Assembly (NCBI RefSeq): GCF_002954705.1
Contig: NZ_MSCO01000001.1
Coordinates: 165,873 to 229,872, forward strand
DNA length: 64,000 nt
From: Aliivibrio sifiae
Lineage (GTDB): Bacteria > Pseudomonadota > Gammaproteobacteria > Enterobacterales > Vibrionaceae
Direction: 5' to 3'
Shown: positions 35,965 through 45,198 of the stretch, one piece after another
Layout: every line of letters begins with the position of its first letter
Numbering within the stretch: position 1 is the first letter of the stretch
Position numbers and translations under genes: made by a program
The notes under the pieces: generated by a model
What the model was told of the DNA's origin: nothing
Database searches by the model: none
The model's input: only the letters and a program-made list of their open reading frames with translations

Positions 35965-36548
35965 CTTTGCCAAATTTTTGTTTCTTTTCCTGCAAAAAAA
36001 CGTCGAATATTTTCATGGTGTTTTAAAACAATTAAGCAAGAAAGCATGGCAACTGGTAAGGTGTATTGAGGTTTTACAAGCCAAGTAAATAAAGGGGCAA
36101 GTAGAGCGGTGACCATTGACGCTAATGACGAATACCCAGTAACTAATACTGTGACGATCCAGCAACCAAATAACATTCCTGTTAAATCGAGTCCAATTGG
36201 GGCAAGTGCACCTAGTGCGGTTGCAACCCCTTTCCCACCTTTAAAATGAAAAAATAATGGATACATGTGACCTAAACAGGCTGAAATAGCAATAATACCT
36301 AGAATGAAAGGGTTAATTTCAAGAAAGTAGCCGCCCCATACCGGTAGCATCCCTTTTAAAATATCACATAGAAGAACCAAGCCTGCTGCGCCCTTTCCTC
36401 CCAAGCGAAGAACATTAGTTGCTCCTGGATTATGAGAGCCAGAAGTTCTTGGGTCTGGCAAGCCTTTTAATCGACATATTAAAACCGCACTAGAGATCGA
36501 TCCTAGGAGATAGGCGATGATGATCATAATTAGTGCAAGAGGGGTCAT
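35952..36548 (-). CDS. plsY: Glycerol-3-phosphate acyltransferase PlsY
   Basis: PlsY acylates glycerol-3-phosphate from acyl-phosphate at the inner membrane, the first step of phospholipid synthesis. The 198-residue protein has five to six transmembrane helices and the PlsY motifs [33 protein letters not shown] (about 16-48) and [13 protein letters not shown] (about 103-115). It is divergent from folB, as in E. coli. Confidence 0.95.
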   Translation of the reverse strand: MTPLALIMIIIAYLLGSISSAVLICRLKGLPDPRTSGSHNPGATNVLRLGGKGAAGLVLLCDILKGMLPVWGGYFLEINPFILGIIAISACLGHMYPLFFHFKGGKGVATALGALAPIGLDLTGMLFGCWIVTVLVTGYSSLASMVTALLAPLFTWLVKPQYTLPVAMLSCLIVLKHHENIRRFFAGKETKIWQRKRD

Positions 36549-36693
36549 GAATGAGCCTTTATTTAAGCGATCAAGAGCGATCAGAAATCATTTTTATAGT
36601 ATATTGCTCAGCACATCGAGCAAAGTAATATTAATATTACGTTGTTTTTCTTTTGATGGGTATCCGACCTCTTAATAAAAAGTGTGATCAAAG

Positions 36694-37047
36694 ATGGATT
36701 TAGTATTTATAAAACAACTTGAAGTTATTACAACCATTGGTGTTTATGAGTGGGAACAAGGCATTAAACAAAAGCTCGTATTAGATATTGATATGGCTCA
36801 CGACAATAAACCAGCGGCAGATTCAGATGATGTTGAGCATTGCTTAAACTATGCTGAGGTGAGTGAAGCGGTAACAGAACATATTCAACAAGGGCGTTTT
36901 CTTTTGGTTGAACGCGTAGCTGAAGAAATTGCCAATCTGATTATGGCTCGTTTTTCAGTGCCTTGGGTTCGAATTCATTTATCTAAGCCTGGTGCTGTCG
37001 TTAATGCACATAGTGTAGGTGTTGTGATTGAGCGAGGAAGTAAATGA
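36694..37047 (+). CDS. folB: Dihydroneopterin aldolase
   Basis: FolB cleaves 7,8-dihydroneopterin to hydroxymethyl-dihydropterin in folate synthesis. The 117-residue protein (MDLVFIKQLEVITTIGVYEWEQGIKQKLVLDIDM) has the catalytic and pterin-binding signature GVYEWE near 17-22 and LVERVAEEIA near 70. Its stop overlaps the start of folK by four bases (ATGA), so the two consecutive pathway steps are coupled. Confidence 0.95.
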   Translation: MDLVFIKQLEVITTIGVYEWEQGIKQKLVLDIDMAHDNKPAADSDDVEHCLNYAEVSEAVTEHIQQGRFLLVERVAEEIANLIMARFSVPWVRIHLSKPGAVVNAHSVGVVIERGSK

Positions 37048-37532
37048 TCACAACCTATATTGGTGTTGGCTCCAATATTTCTCCTGAAAAAAATGTAAAA
37101 AGAGCCATTGATGAATTACATCAACTTGGTGAAGTAACAAAAGTGTCAACAGTGTATGAAGCCGAACCTGTGGGGTTTTCTGGTCATAATTTTTTCAATT
37201 TAGTTGTTGAGCTAAAGGTTAATCACTCATTGAGTGAGCTTGGTGCTTTATTGCGTGCTATTGAAATTAAATGGGGTAGAGAGCCTGATGCAAAAAAGAA
37301 TCAAGATAGAACTCTTGATCTTGATATCTTACTGTATGGTGACATCGTTTCAGCATCAGATCCCACATTACCTAGAGAGGATCTTTTTAAGTTCGCTTTT
37401 GCTATTTTGCCGATGGTAGAGCTGAACCCTGATCTTATTGTCCCTAATACTGAGAAAACGATCAGTCAAATATGGGCTGGTTTTTCACACAGCCAATCAC
37501 TTAAACCCGTTTTAGTTAACTTAAATTTTTAA
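37044..37532 (+). CDS. folK: 2-amino-4-hydroxy-6-hydroxymethyldihydropteridine pyrophosphokinase
   Basis: FolK transfers pyrophosphate from ATP to the FolB product. The 162-residue protein has [13 protein letters not shown] at the N-terminus and the HPPK signature [16 protein letters not shown] near 92-107. In many species folK pairs with folP or pcnB; pairing with folB is also common. It reads on towards uppP after ten bases. Confidence 0.9.
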   Translation: MITTYIGVGSNISPEKNVKRAIDELHQLGEVTKVSTVYEAEPVGFSGHNFFNLVVELKVNHSLSELGALLRAIEIKWGREPDAKKNQDRTLDLDILLYGDIVSASDPTLPREDLFKFAFAILPMVELNPDLIVPNTEKTISQIWAGFSHSQSLKPVLVNLNF

Positions 37533-37542
37533 TGGAATATCA

Positions 37543-38346
37543 ATGACGTACTTTGAAGCTTTTTTTCTTGCTTTACTGCAAGGATTTACTGAATTTTTAC
37601 CTATTTCAAGTTCTGCTCACCTTATCCTTCCTTCTGCCGTTCTTGGATGGCCTGATCAAGGTTTAGCCTTTGATGTCGCTGTGCATGTTGGTACGTTAGC
37701 TGCTGTTGTTATCTATTTTAGAAAGGAAGTGGTGACTCTATTAACTGCTTGGATTGGCTCTATTGTTAAAAAAGAACACAATAAAGAATCTAAGCTGGCT
37801 TGGTTAATTATTTTATCGACTATTCCAGCCGCATTATGTGGATTGTTATTCAAAGATTTTATTGAAGTATATCTACGCAGTGCATGGGTGATTGCAACGA
37901 CGACGATTGTATTTGGTCTCTTGCTTTGGTGGGTGGATAAAAATTCAGAGTTAGCGAAAGGTGAATATGAGATGACGTGGAAAAAAGCGTTATTTTTAGG
38001 TGTTGCTCAAGCAATGGCTATGATCCCTGGTACGTCTCGTTCTGGTATTACGATTACTGCTGCTCTTTATCTAGGTTTTACTCGTGAAGCGGCGGCTCGT
38101 TTTTCATTTTTAATGTCTATCCCAATCATCACTCTTGCTGGTTCTTACCTTGGCCTTAAATTAGCAATGAGCGATGTTTCTGTGAATCTAGGCTTGTTAA
38201 GTACGGGTGTTTTGGTTTCTTTTATTAGTGCTTATATTTGTATTCATTTCTTCTTAAAGCTGATTTCAAGCATGGGAATGACGCCGTTTGTTATCTACCG
38301 TTTGTTGTTAGGTGCCGGCTTGTTTGCTTGGTTAAGTTTCGGTTAG
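37543..38346 (+). CDS. uppP: Undecaprenyl-diphosphatase
   Basis: UppP (BacA) dephosphorylates undecaprenyl pyrophosphate, recycling the lipid carrier for peptidoglycan and O-antigen synthesis. The 267-residue integral membrane protein has the two conserved active-site segments: [17 protein letters not shown] (about 14-30) and [21 protein letters not shown] (about 158-178). About eight transmembrane helices are visible. It is probably cotranscribed with folBK. Confidence 0.95.
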   Translation: MTYFEAFFLALLQGFTEFLPISSSAHLILPSAVLGWPDQGLAFDVAVHVGTLAAVVIYFRKEVVTLLTAWIGSIVKKEHNKESKLAWLIILSTIPAALCGLLFKDFIEVYLRSAWVIATTTIVFGLLLWWVDKNSELAKGEYEMTWKKALFLGVAQAMAMIPGTSRSGITITAALYLGFTREAAARFSFLMSIPIITLAGSYLGLKLAMSDVSVNLGLLSTGVLVSFISAYICIHFFLKLISSMGMTPFVIYRLLLGAGLFAWLSFG

Positions 38347-38351
38347 AAACT

Positions 38352-38534
38352 AGAGGCTATACGCTTCGCTAACTAGAAACGATAAGAGCGAGTATTGCTG
38401 GCGTGGCAATGTTCTAGGCTTCAGGGCGCTATGCTTGCAGGTTTCAGGTGTACTCGGTTTTGATTTTCCTGAAACCTGAAACCTTAGCTTTTATAGTTCC
38501 TAGAGCGAAGCGTTCTAGTCAGCGTAGCGTATAG
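38352..38534. repeat. CTAG-rich palindromic intergenic element between uppP and cca
   Basis: Arms of 22 bases at 38357-38378 and 38513-38534 are inverted copies with 20 of 22 matches. Nested inside is a perfect 11-base inverted repeat, CAGGTTTCAGG (38438-38448) and CCTGAAACCTG (38468-38478), and a small hairpin CTAGAGCG...CGTTCTAG near 38500-38518. No reading frame uses the region. It lies between convergent genes and looks like a MITE-like or palindromic repeat unit of the kind found between vibrio genes. Confidence 0.7.
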
Positions 38535-38535
38535 C

Positions 38536-39759
38536 TTATTTGATATCCAACTTATCCTTCACCGCTTCAATTCGTCTTTTGGTCAACTCATCTCTAATCT
38601 CTGGTCCTTTAAACCCAGCCGCAACCACTTCTTTTACTTCCACATTTTTTGCTGCTTCAAACGCCATTTCAAAACGTGTTTTTTGTGTATAAGGTTCAGA
38701 TTCTAATCCTAATCGTCCTGCATGATCTGCTTGGCAACAAAGTAAAATAGGTTCTAAACGCTCTGGTTTACGCCATACATCCATTTTATCAAGTATTTTA
38801 ATAAAGGTCTGAGCGCGAAGTTCAGAAGCTCGATGAATATTGGTGTGGTGCTCGCAAACTAACAAAGCTAAGTCTCTATATTCATTGGGAACTTTAACTC
38901 GAGTACACAGTTTTTTAATAAGTTTAATACCTGTATGACAATGCATTTTATGACTTGGCCATTCAGATTCTGGTGTTATACCTTTACCTAAGTCATGAAC
39001 TTGAGCAGCAAAGCGAGTGGGTAAATCTTCGCTTAGCAATGCGGCTTGTTGAGTAACCATTAATGTATGAATGCCAGTATCTATTTCTGGGTGCCATTTT
39101 TCTGGTTGAGGTACACCAAACAATGCATCCAACTCTGGTAATACAACAGCTAGGGCACCGCACTCTTTTAACACAGAAAGAAATATCTCTGGATGTTGGC
39201 TTGATAAGGATTTTTCCCATTCCTGCCATACACGCTCTGGAGTTAGGTGAGATAACTCTCCACTCTCTACTAAGGTTTTCATTAATGTCATTGTCTCAAC
39301 TGCGATAGTAAAGCCAAGATGATGAAAACGAGCTGCAAATCGAGCGACACGTAAAACACGCAACGGATCTTCGACAAAGGCCTCTGATACGTGACGTAAT
39401 AGGCGATTCTTTAAATCCCCCTGTCCATTGTAAGGATCAATGAGTTCACCATCACCAGTTTTAGCAATAGCGTTAATGGTTAAATCACGGCGCAGTAAAT
39501 CTTCTTCTAACGTAACGTCAGGTTCTGCATAACAAGTAAATCCTTTATAACCTTGGCCGCTTTTACGTTCAGTTCTTGCTAACGCATATTCTTCTTTGGT
39601 TTTTGGATGTAAGAAAACAGGAAAGTCTTGTCCGACAGCTTGATAGCCGAGCGAACCCATTTCGTTAGGGGTAGATCCAACGACAACCCAATCTTTATCT
39701 TTTACATCAATATTGAGAAGTGAATCTCGAACGGCACCACCAACTAAATAAATTTCCAC
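38536..39759 (-). CDS. cca: CCA tRNA nucleotidyltransferase, multifunctional
   Basis: Cca adds or repairs the CCA end of tRNAs without a template. The 407-residue class II enzyme has the nucleotidyltransferase motif [12 protein letters not shown] (5-16), catalytic DKDW (about 21-24), [10 protein letters not shown] and [18 protein letters not shown]-terminal HD domain ([10 protein letters not shown], about 250) supplies the phosphatase/phosphodiesterase activities of the proteobacterial form. The start is GTG (39757-39759). It converges with uppP. Confidence 0.94.
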   Translation of the reverse strand: MEIYLVGGAVRDSLLNIDVKDKDWVVVGSTPNEMGSLGYQAVGQDFPVFLHPKTKEEYALARTERKSGQGYKGFTCYAEPDVTLEEDLLRRDLTINAIAKTGDGELIDPYNGQGDLKNRLLRHVSEAFVEDPLRVLRVARFAARFHHLGFTIAVETMTLMKTLVESGELSHLTPERVWQEWEKSLSSQHPEIFLSVLKECGALAVVLPELDALFGVPQPEKWHPEIDTGIHTLMVTQQAALLSEDLPTRFAAQVHDLGKGITPESEWPSHKMHCHTGIKLIKKLCTRVKVPNEYRDLALLVCEHHTNIHRASELRAQTFIKILDKMDVWRKPERLEPILLCCQADHAGRLGLESEPYTQKTRFEMAFEAAKNVEVKEVVAAGFKGPEIRDELTKRRIEAVKDKLDIK

Positions 39760-39898
39760 GTTTTGCCCTACTAGCTGTCAAGATAAAGAGAACTTTCTTT
39801 ACTTTCTTAACTCCAATGATACCGTGCAATCATAGGTTTTCGACTTTTTATTCCATATTTATTCTTGGAATTATTCAGATAAGGCAAACACCATTTTT

Positions 39899-41452
39899 AT
39901 GTACCAAGATTTTTTTGGCTTTAATGAGCTTCCATTTTCAATGACGCCTAATGCGCGTTTTCTCTATTTGAGTGAACGCCATAAAGAAGCGCTGAATTAT
40001 TTATTGTCTGGGTTAGGGCAAGGTGGTGGGTTTGCATTATTAACAGGAGAGGTCGGTACGGGTAAAACGACGGTATCAAAAGCTTTGTTTTCTAAATTAG
40101 AAAATAAAGTGCACTTAGCCTTAATTCTAAACCCTACATTTAGCGCTCAAGAATTGCTTGAAGCTATCTGCGATGAGTTGGAGATTATCTATTCAAATAG
40201 CACCTCTTTGAAAAACTTAACAGATAATATTGTTGGCTTTCTTAAACAAGAAAGAGAGAAAGGTTTTCAAACGATAGTTGCGATTGATGAAGCACAGCAC
40301 TTAGGTCCAGATGTTTTAGAACAACTTCGTTTATTGACGAATTTTGAAACGGACAGTGACAAATTATTGAAAGTTCTTTTAATTGGCCAACCTGAACTGC
40401 AGCAGAAATTACAACAAACTAATTTACGTCAACTAGCGCAACGTATTACGGCCAGGTATCACTTATTACCATTAACCCCAAAAGAAATTGAGTATTATAT
40501 TACCCATCGTTTAACGGTGGCGGGTGGGGATATTTCCTTATTTCCAGCATCGGTAATTAAAAAAATAGCTCATCATTCTAGTGGGATACCTCGCGTCGTA
40601 AATTTATTGTGTGATAAAGCACTTTGGATAAGTTATCAGAGCGGCAATAAGATCGTAAATAGCAAAGCGGTAGAGCAGGCGAGAGAGTTGGTGCTTGATT
40701 GGCAAAGTTCTCCAGAAGTGAGAACTCATCAGAGAGATTCTTTTGCATTCACCCCACTAGTTATAGCATTGGGTCTCTCTGCATTATTGAGTTTAGGGAG
40801 TTATCATTTTCTTCCTAAATATTTAGATGCTCATTACCCAATGAGTGCGCCTATCGTAGAGGCGCCATTAATTGGATTTGAATCTCAATCAGATGCGTTT
40901 CAAGCTTTATTATCGGTATGGGGTTATTCAACCAATTCATTTCAAGCCAATTGTACCAATGCAAAAAGAGCACAATTATATTGTTTAGACAGTAACGGAA
41001 GTTTAAATGATTTGCTGGCGATTAACAGACCTGCAGTGGTTTGGTTACAACAGGCAACAGGTGATGATTTATTAGCGCTTGTTTATCGTGTTGATTCTAA
41101 AGGGGTGGAATTGCTTTTGCCCTCTGAACATGTTGAAGTTTCTCATCAATGGTTTGAGCAACATTGGAATGGGGCTTATATTCAATTGTGGAAAAAACCA
41201 ATTATTACCGACAGAGCAATGAAACGTGGTGATAAAGGGGAGGCGATTTTAGAGCTAAATCGTTTATTGTCCTTTGCATTAGAACAACCCTTCAGTAATT
41301 TAGATAGATTTAATAAAGAGACAGAAAAGCAAGTGAAAGAGTTTCAGGAAATATTTGGTTTAACCACCGACGGTGTTGCAGGCTCAAGTACATTAATGTG
41401 GTTAGACAGTGTGGTTAATATTGATGCGCCTTTGCTGCAAGGAGGTGAATAA
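39899..41452 (+). CDS. gspA: Type II secretion ATPase GspA (ExeA-like)
   Basis: GspA is an AAA+ ATPase with a periplasmic peptidoglycan-binding domain; with GspB it helps assemble the secretin in the outer membrane. The 517-residue protein has Walker A GEVGTGKTT (50-58), Walker B VAIDEAQH (D130-E131), a transmembrane helix (about 283-303) and a C-terminal putative peptidoglycan-binding segment (RGDKGEAILELNRLL...GLTTDGVAGSSTLMWL, about 440-505). Its stop is immediately followed by the gspB ATG. Confidence 0.88.
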   Translation: MYQDFFGFNELPFSMTPNARFLYLSERHKEALNYLLSGLGQGGGFALLTGEVGTGKTTVSKALFSKLENKVHLALILNPTFSAQELLEAICDELEIIYSNSTSLKNLTDNIVGFLKQEREKGFQTIVAIDEAQHLGPDVLEQLRLLTNFETDSDKLLKVLLIGQPELQQKLQQTNLRQLAQRITARYHLLPLTPKEIEYYITHRLTVAGGDISLFPASVIKKIAHHSSGIPRVVNLLCDKALWISYQSGNKIVNSKAVEQARELVLDWQSSPEVRTHQRDSFAFTPLVIALGLSALLSLGSYHFLPKYLDAHYPMSAPIVEAPLIGFESQSDAFQALLSVWGYSTNSFQANCTNAKRAQLYCLDSNGSLNDLLAINRPAVVWLQQATGDDLLALVYRVDSKGVELLLPSEHVEVSHQWFEQHWNGAYIQLWKKPIITDRAMKRGDKGEAILELNRLLSFALEQPFSNLDRFNKETEKQVKEFQEIFGLTTDGVAGSSTLMWLDSVVNIDAPLLQGGE

Positions 41453-42139
41453 ATGTCGTCTTTCCGTATTCCTTTAGGGGTGTTAGGCTCAATTGTTGTG
41501 CTTCCTCCTTTGATGATATCTAGCTATCTTTCATTACCTTACTATAAAGCGTCTCAACAGGAGATAGAGCCTTACAAACCTACATATACGGTATTATCAC
41601 TACCCGTTTTAGAAACGGTAAAGCTACCGCTACGAGCGACAGCGTTATCTTTAAGTCGTTTAAAAGAACCGACGAAAAAAGTGAATTCAATCGAAGAATT
41701 TAGAGGGAAGTCGGATTCAAAAGATAATGTAGAAAATATCGCAGTTGAACAAAATCAAGAACCTTTAGATATTGATAATCTCGATTTATCTGGGTTGTCA
41801 CCGGAATTGGCTGCGCGATTTGAATCTATTTTAAATGAACCATCTGAGGTTGAGGAGCGAAATGAAAGCGATTCTGCTAAGTATGGTGACTCCTCATATG
41901 TTGAGTTAGATAAAAAAGGTGCTCAATTTTCAGGACGCTTACCACCGCTTAATTTTCAAACGCATAATTATACTTCTAAGGCGAGTCGTCGTTGGGTAAA
42001 AGTAAATGGTAGGGAAGTGAATCTTGGAGGGCATATTTCAAATGGAATTACATTATTAGAAATAAATCCAAGAAATGTAGTGATTGATTTTGAAGGTCAA
42101 AAGATAGAAATTCCCGCTCTGTATGAGTGGAAAGGTTAA
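41453..42139 (+). CDS. gspB: Type II secretion protein GspB (ExeB-like)
   Basis: The 228-residue protein has an N-terminal membrane segment (about 8-28), a proline- and charge-rich linker and a C-terminal domain ending WVKVNGREVNLGGHISNGITLLEINPRNVVIDFEGQKIEIPALYEWKG, the GspB/PulB signature. It starts one base after the gspA stop. GspAB recruits the secretin to peptidoglycan. The rest of the gsp operon is not in the window, as is usual in vibrios. Confidence 0.85.
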   Translation: MSSFRIPLGVLGSIVVLPPLMISSYLSLPYYKASQQEIEPYKPTYTVLSLPVLETVKLPLRATALSLSRLKEPTKKVNSIEEFRGKSDSKDNVENIAVEQNQEPLDIDNLDLSGLSPELAARFESILNEPSEVEERNESDSAKYGDSSYVELDKKGAQFSGRLPPLNFQTHNYTSKASRRWVKVNGREVNLGGHISNGITLLEINPRNVVIDFEGQKIEIPALYEWKG

Positions 42140-42166
42140 TATCAATTCCAGTAATTACATTGGTAT

Positions 42167-42196
42167 AAAAAAGCTCAGATAATTCTGAGCTTTTTT
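42167..42196. terminator. Bidirectional terminator between gspB and the SH3 protein gene
   Basis: AAAAAAGCTCAGA (42167-42179) and TCTGAGCTTTTTT (42184-42196) form a perfect 13-base stem with tetraloop TAAT. Confidence 0.93.
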
Positions 42197-42231
42197 GTAT
42201 ATAACGTTTGAAGATTAGTTATCAATAATGA

Positions 42232-42843
42232 TTAAGACCAACCGTTTTGTTTTTTCTTACGGCTTGGGATCATGTGAGGAAGTAGAAGGCCAAATAATAG
42301 ACCAATACCTGCAACACCACCGCCGTACATGAAGTACTTAAGTAATAAATCTTCTTTTTGCGTATCTAGCTTAGCGCGTAACTCGCGAATTTCAGACTGA
42401 GAGCTAACCAATTGGTTATTTACATCACTGTAGCTCTGCTCTAAATCTTGCATTTGTTGGTTACGTTGAGTCAGACTATCAGCTAAGCCCGCTTTCTCAT
42501 CATTTGCTGCTTTACGAGCGTTAGCCAGTTGTGTTTTTACTGAAGTAAGTTCAGCTTCAACTTTTGGTAAACGCTCACCTAGACCAGCTTGGCGAGAAAC
42601 AAATTTACTTTCAACCCAGCCTTTACGGCCTTTAGTATCAACAATTTGTGTGAAACCAGAGTTTTTGTTGCTGCTTAATAGAGTAATGCGTTCACCGGCA
42701 TTTACACTACCAATGATCTTGTATTGATTACTTGGACCTGAGTGCATGTACGTAAACAGGTTATCAGAAATATAACGAGTTTGAGCTTGCGCTGGCGCAG
42801 CAATAGCCCAAGTAAGTAGAATCAGGCTAATAAAATGCTTCAC
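42232..42843 (-). CDS. SH3-domain protein with coiled coil and C-terminal membrane anchor (YgiM type)
   Basis: The 203-residue protein has a Sec signal peptide (to AQAQTRY), a bacterial SH3 domain (about 22-85, YMHSGPSNQYKIIGSVNAGERITLL...GWVESKFV), a coiled coil (about 90-165) and a C-terminal transmembrane helix (YFMYGGGVAGIGLLFGLLLPHM) followed by a basic tail. This is the layout of E. coli YgiM. The start is GTG (42841-42843). Its role is thought to involve the envelope, but it is not established. Confidence 0.85.
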   Translation of the reverse strand: MKHFISLILLTWAIAAPAQAQTRYISDNLFTYMHSGPSNQYKIIGSVNAGERITLLSSNKNSGFTQIVDTKGRKGWVESKFVSRQAGLGERLPKVEAELTSVKTQLANARKAANDEKAGLADSLTQRNQQMQDLEQSYSDVNNQLVSSQSEIRELRAKLDTQKEDLLLKYFMYGGGVAGIGLLFGLLLPHMIPSRKKKQNGWS

Positions 42844-42964
42844 AATAATATTCCTTTGACAAATTGGCCTTGAACCTTCTAAGTAAAGAGAAAAAAAATT
42901 TACTCATCACGACAGATTCAAACGAAGTTATAGATACTAAAAATATTTAAGCCCAGATGCAAGA

Positions 42965-42990
42965 AAAGAGGAGATATTACTCTCCTCTTT
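42965..42990 (-). terminator. Rho-independent terminator of the PhoU-like/Pit operon
   Basis: AAAGAGGAGA (42965-42974) pairs with TCTCCTCTTT (42981-42990); the minus strand continues TTTTCTT. Confidence 0.8.
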
Positions 42991-43017
42991 GTGCAATTGT
43001 TTCAAAATTGATTAAGC

Positions 43018-44304
43018 TTATGCGCTAACGCCAATACCGAAGATTGCTTGCATTGCGTAGTAGAAAACTACAGCCAATAATGCACCAGCTGGTAAGGTTA
43101 CAACCCAAGACGCGACAATGTTACGTACCACACCTAAGTTTAGTGCGCCAATACCACGTGCAAAACCTACACCTAATACCGCACCTACAAGCGTTTGCGT
43201 TGTTGAGATAGGGAGACCTGTGCCTGAAGCGAGTACTACCGTTGATGCTGTTGCTAGTTGAGCTGCAAAGCCACGGCTAGGAGTTAGTTCAGTGATACCC
43301 GTACCTACCGTTGCCATTACTTTATGGCCTAGTGTTGCAAGACCAACAACGATACCAATACCACCTAGAGGAAGGATCCACCAAGCGATAGTACTCTTCG
43401 TTGTGATTTCACCCATATGTTCAACTGTTGAAACAACAGCAGACAGTGGACCAATCGCGTTAGCAACATCGTTAGAACCATGAGCAAATGCCATCGCACA
43501 TGCGGTAATAACCATTAACGTACTAAAAATACTTTCTACGCCAGTAAAACCACGGCTGTCTTTCTCGTCATTTACGGTATTTGCAAATTTACGAGAGATA
43601 TACAGATAACCACCAACCATCACTAATGCTGATACGCCTGCAGATGCAATCCATGCTTCACCGTTGCTTAAATGTAGACCAACGTGCTTTAGACCTTTCT
43701 TGATAGTAACAAGTGCAATAACCATAGTGGTTATGAACATGTACACAGGAACAAAACGTTTAGCATTCATTAATGGTTTATCAGTATCAAATATCAGTCG
43801 TTGAGCACTGATAAAGATCATATAAGCAAAAATACCGGATATGAGTGGGGTGATTAACCAGCTCCCTACGATACCTTGAACTGAGTTCCAATCAACTGCT
43901 TCAGTACCTACGGCAACACACGCAAAACCGATGATAGCACCGATAATTGAGTGAGTTGTTGATACTGGCCAGCCCATGTAAGACGCAAGCAATAACCAAG
44001 TACCCGCAGCAAGAAGTGCTGACATCATGCCGTAAACTAATACTTCAGGCTGATGGGCAAAAAGAGAGGTATCAATTACCCCTTTACGAATTGTATCTGT
44101 AACTTCGCCACCTGCAAGGTATGCCCCTGCAAATTCGAAGATCATAGCAATGATGATCGCTTGTTTTACTGTTAGTGCTTTAGACCCTACAGAGGTGCCC
44201 ATTGCATTGGCTACATCATTTGCACCAATACCAATAGCCATAAGGAAGCCGAAGAAGGCCGCAACTAAAATAAGGGTCGTGCCGTAGTTAGCAAGAATAT
44301 CCAT
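43018..44304 (-). CDS. Low-affinity inorganic phosphate transporter, Pit family
   Basis: Pit transporters take up metal-phosphate with protons. The 428-residue protein has about ten transmembrane helices and the duplicated family motif: GIGANDVANAMGTS (about 27-40) and AHGSNDVANAIGP (about 273-285). It lies 27 bases after the PhoU-like gene in the same direction, a pairing seen widely in bacteria. Confidence 0.92.
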   Translation of the reverse strand: MDILANYGTTLILVAAFFGFLMAIGIGANDVANAMGTSVGSKALTVKQAIIIAMIFEFAGAYLAGGEVTDTIRKGVIDTSLFAHQPEVLVYGMMSALLAAGTWLLLASYMGWPVSTTHSIIGAIIGFACVAVGTEAVDWNSVQGIVGSWLITPLISGIFAYMIFISAQRLIFDTDKPLMNAKRFVPVYMFITTMVIALVTIKKGLKHVGLHLSNGEAWIASAGVSALVMVGGYLYISRKFANTVNDEKDSRGFTGVESIFSTLMVITACAMAFAHGSNDVANAIGPLSAVVSTVEHMGEITTKSTIAWWILPLGGIGIVVGLATLGHKVMATVGTGITELTPSRGFAAQLATASTVVLASGTGLPISTTQTLVGAVLGVGFARGIGALNLGVVRNIVASWVVTLPAGALLAVVFYYAMQAIFGIGVSA

Positions 44305-44331
44305 TGTATTACCTGTTACTGAATCACAAAC

Positions 44332-45012
44332 TTATGAGCGAGATAGCATTAGTTCTAAACGAGAACCAACACGCTGTGCTTGGTCGGCAATGCCACCAAC
44401 CCACTCAAGGATTTTATAAAGGAACATAACATCGATCGGATTGTACTTGTGTTCGATGCTCATGAGTTGCTGGCGCAGTTGAATTTGCAATTCGTCAGTA
44501 TCATCTTCAATGATATCTAATTTATTGATCATCTCAGCAACCAAAGTGACTTCACGTCCCTTAAAGCCGGTTTCTAATAGCTCGTCCAATTCGCTGATGA
44601 CTTCTTGCGCTTGATTAGCCGCATCTAAACAACGTTGAACATAAGCTAAAAATGCGTCCTGCATAGAGCTTGGAATTTCAAGTTGGCGACCAACAACGCG
44701 ACCTGCGATGTCTTTAGCCAGATTTGCAAGTTTATCTTGCTGAGTTAACAGACCGAGCATGTCGGTACGGTCAACAGGCATGAATAACCCACGAGGAAGT
44801 TTTAAACGAATTTCACGTTTTAGAACATCCGCTTCTTTCTCTAAATGAGAAATTTGTGCACGAAGTTCACCCGCTTTTTCCCAATCACCTTTTGCACACG
44901 TTTCGAAAAACGGAATAAGAAGTGAGCAGCATTCATTGACACAAACAACGTGACGCTGCAGAGGTTTCATTGGGGACTTTGCGAATAACCCCATAATAGT
45001 ATTTACTGGCAT
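44332..45012 (-). CDS. DUF47/PhoU-like protein (TIGR00153 family)
   Basis: The 226-residue all-helical protein (MPVNTIMGLFAKSPMKPLQRHVVCVNECCSLL) belongs to the DUF47 family, distantly related to PhoU. Members are almost always encoded beside a Pit transporter and are thought to regulate it, although the mechanism is not settled. It leads the two-gene operon with the Pit gene and is divergent from ygiF. Confidence 0.9.
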   Translation of the reverse strand: MPVNTIMGLFAKSPMKPLQRHVVCVNECCSLLIPFFETCAKGDWEKAGELRAQISHLEKEADVLKREIRLKLPRGLFMPVDRTDMLGLLTQQDKLANLAKDIAGRVVGRQLEIPSSMQDAFLAYVQRCLDAANQAQEVISELDELLETGFKGREVTLVAEMINKLDIIEDDTDELQIQLRQQLMSIEHKYNPIDVMFLYKILEWVGGIADQAQRVGSRLELMLSRS

Positions 45013-45198
45013 GGTTTCTTAACCTAATAAAACAAGTACCTAATGGTGAATTGTTAGACGATGGCCATAAAGGCGCGAATGTTAACCCAATCCCACTATC
45101 AATAAAACTACTTTAGATCATGGTTTTGGCATTATTTGTTGCTTGATACCGAACAGTTTAAGCCATATCCTTGGAAAGACAACGGTTATGAGGTCATT

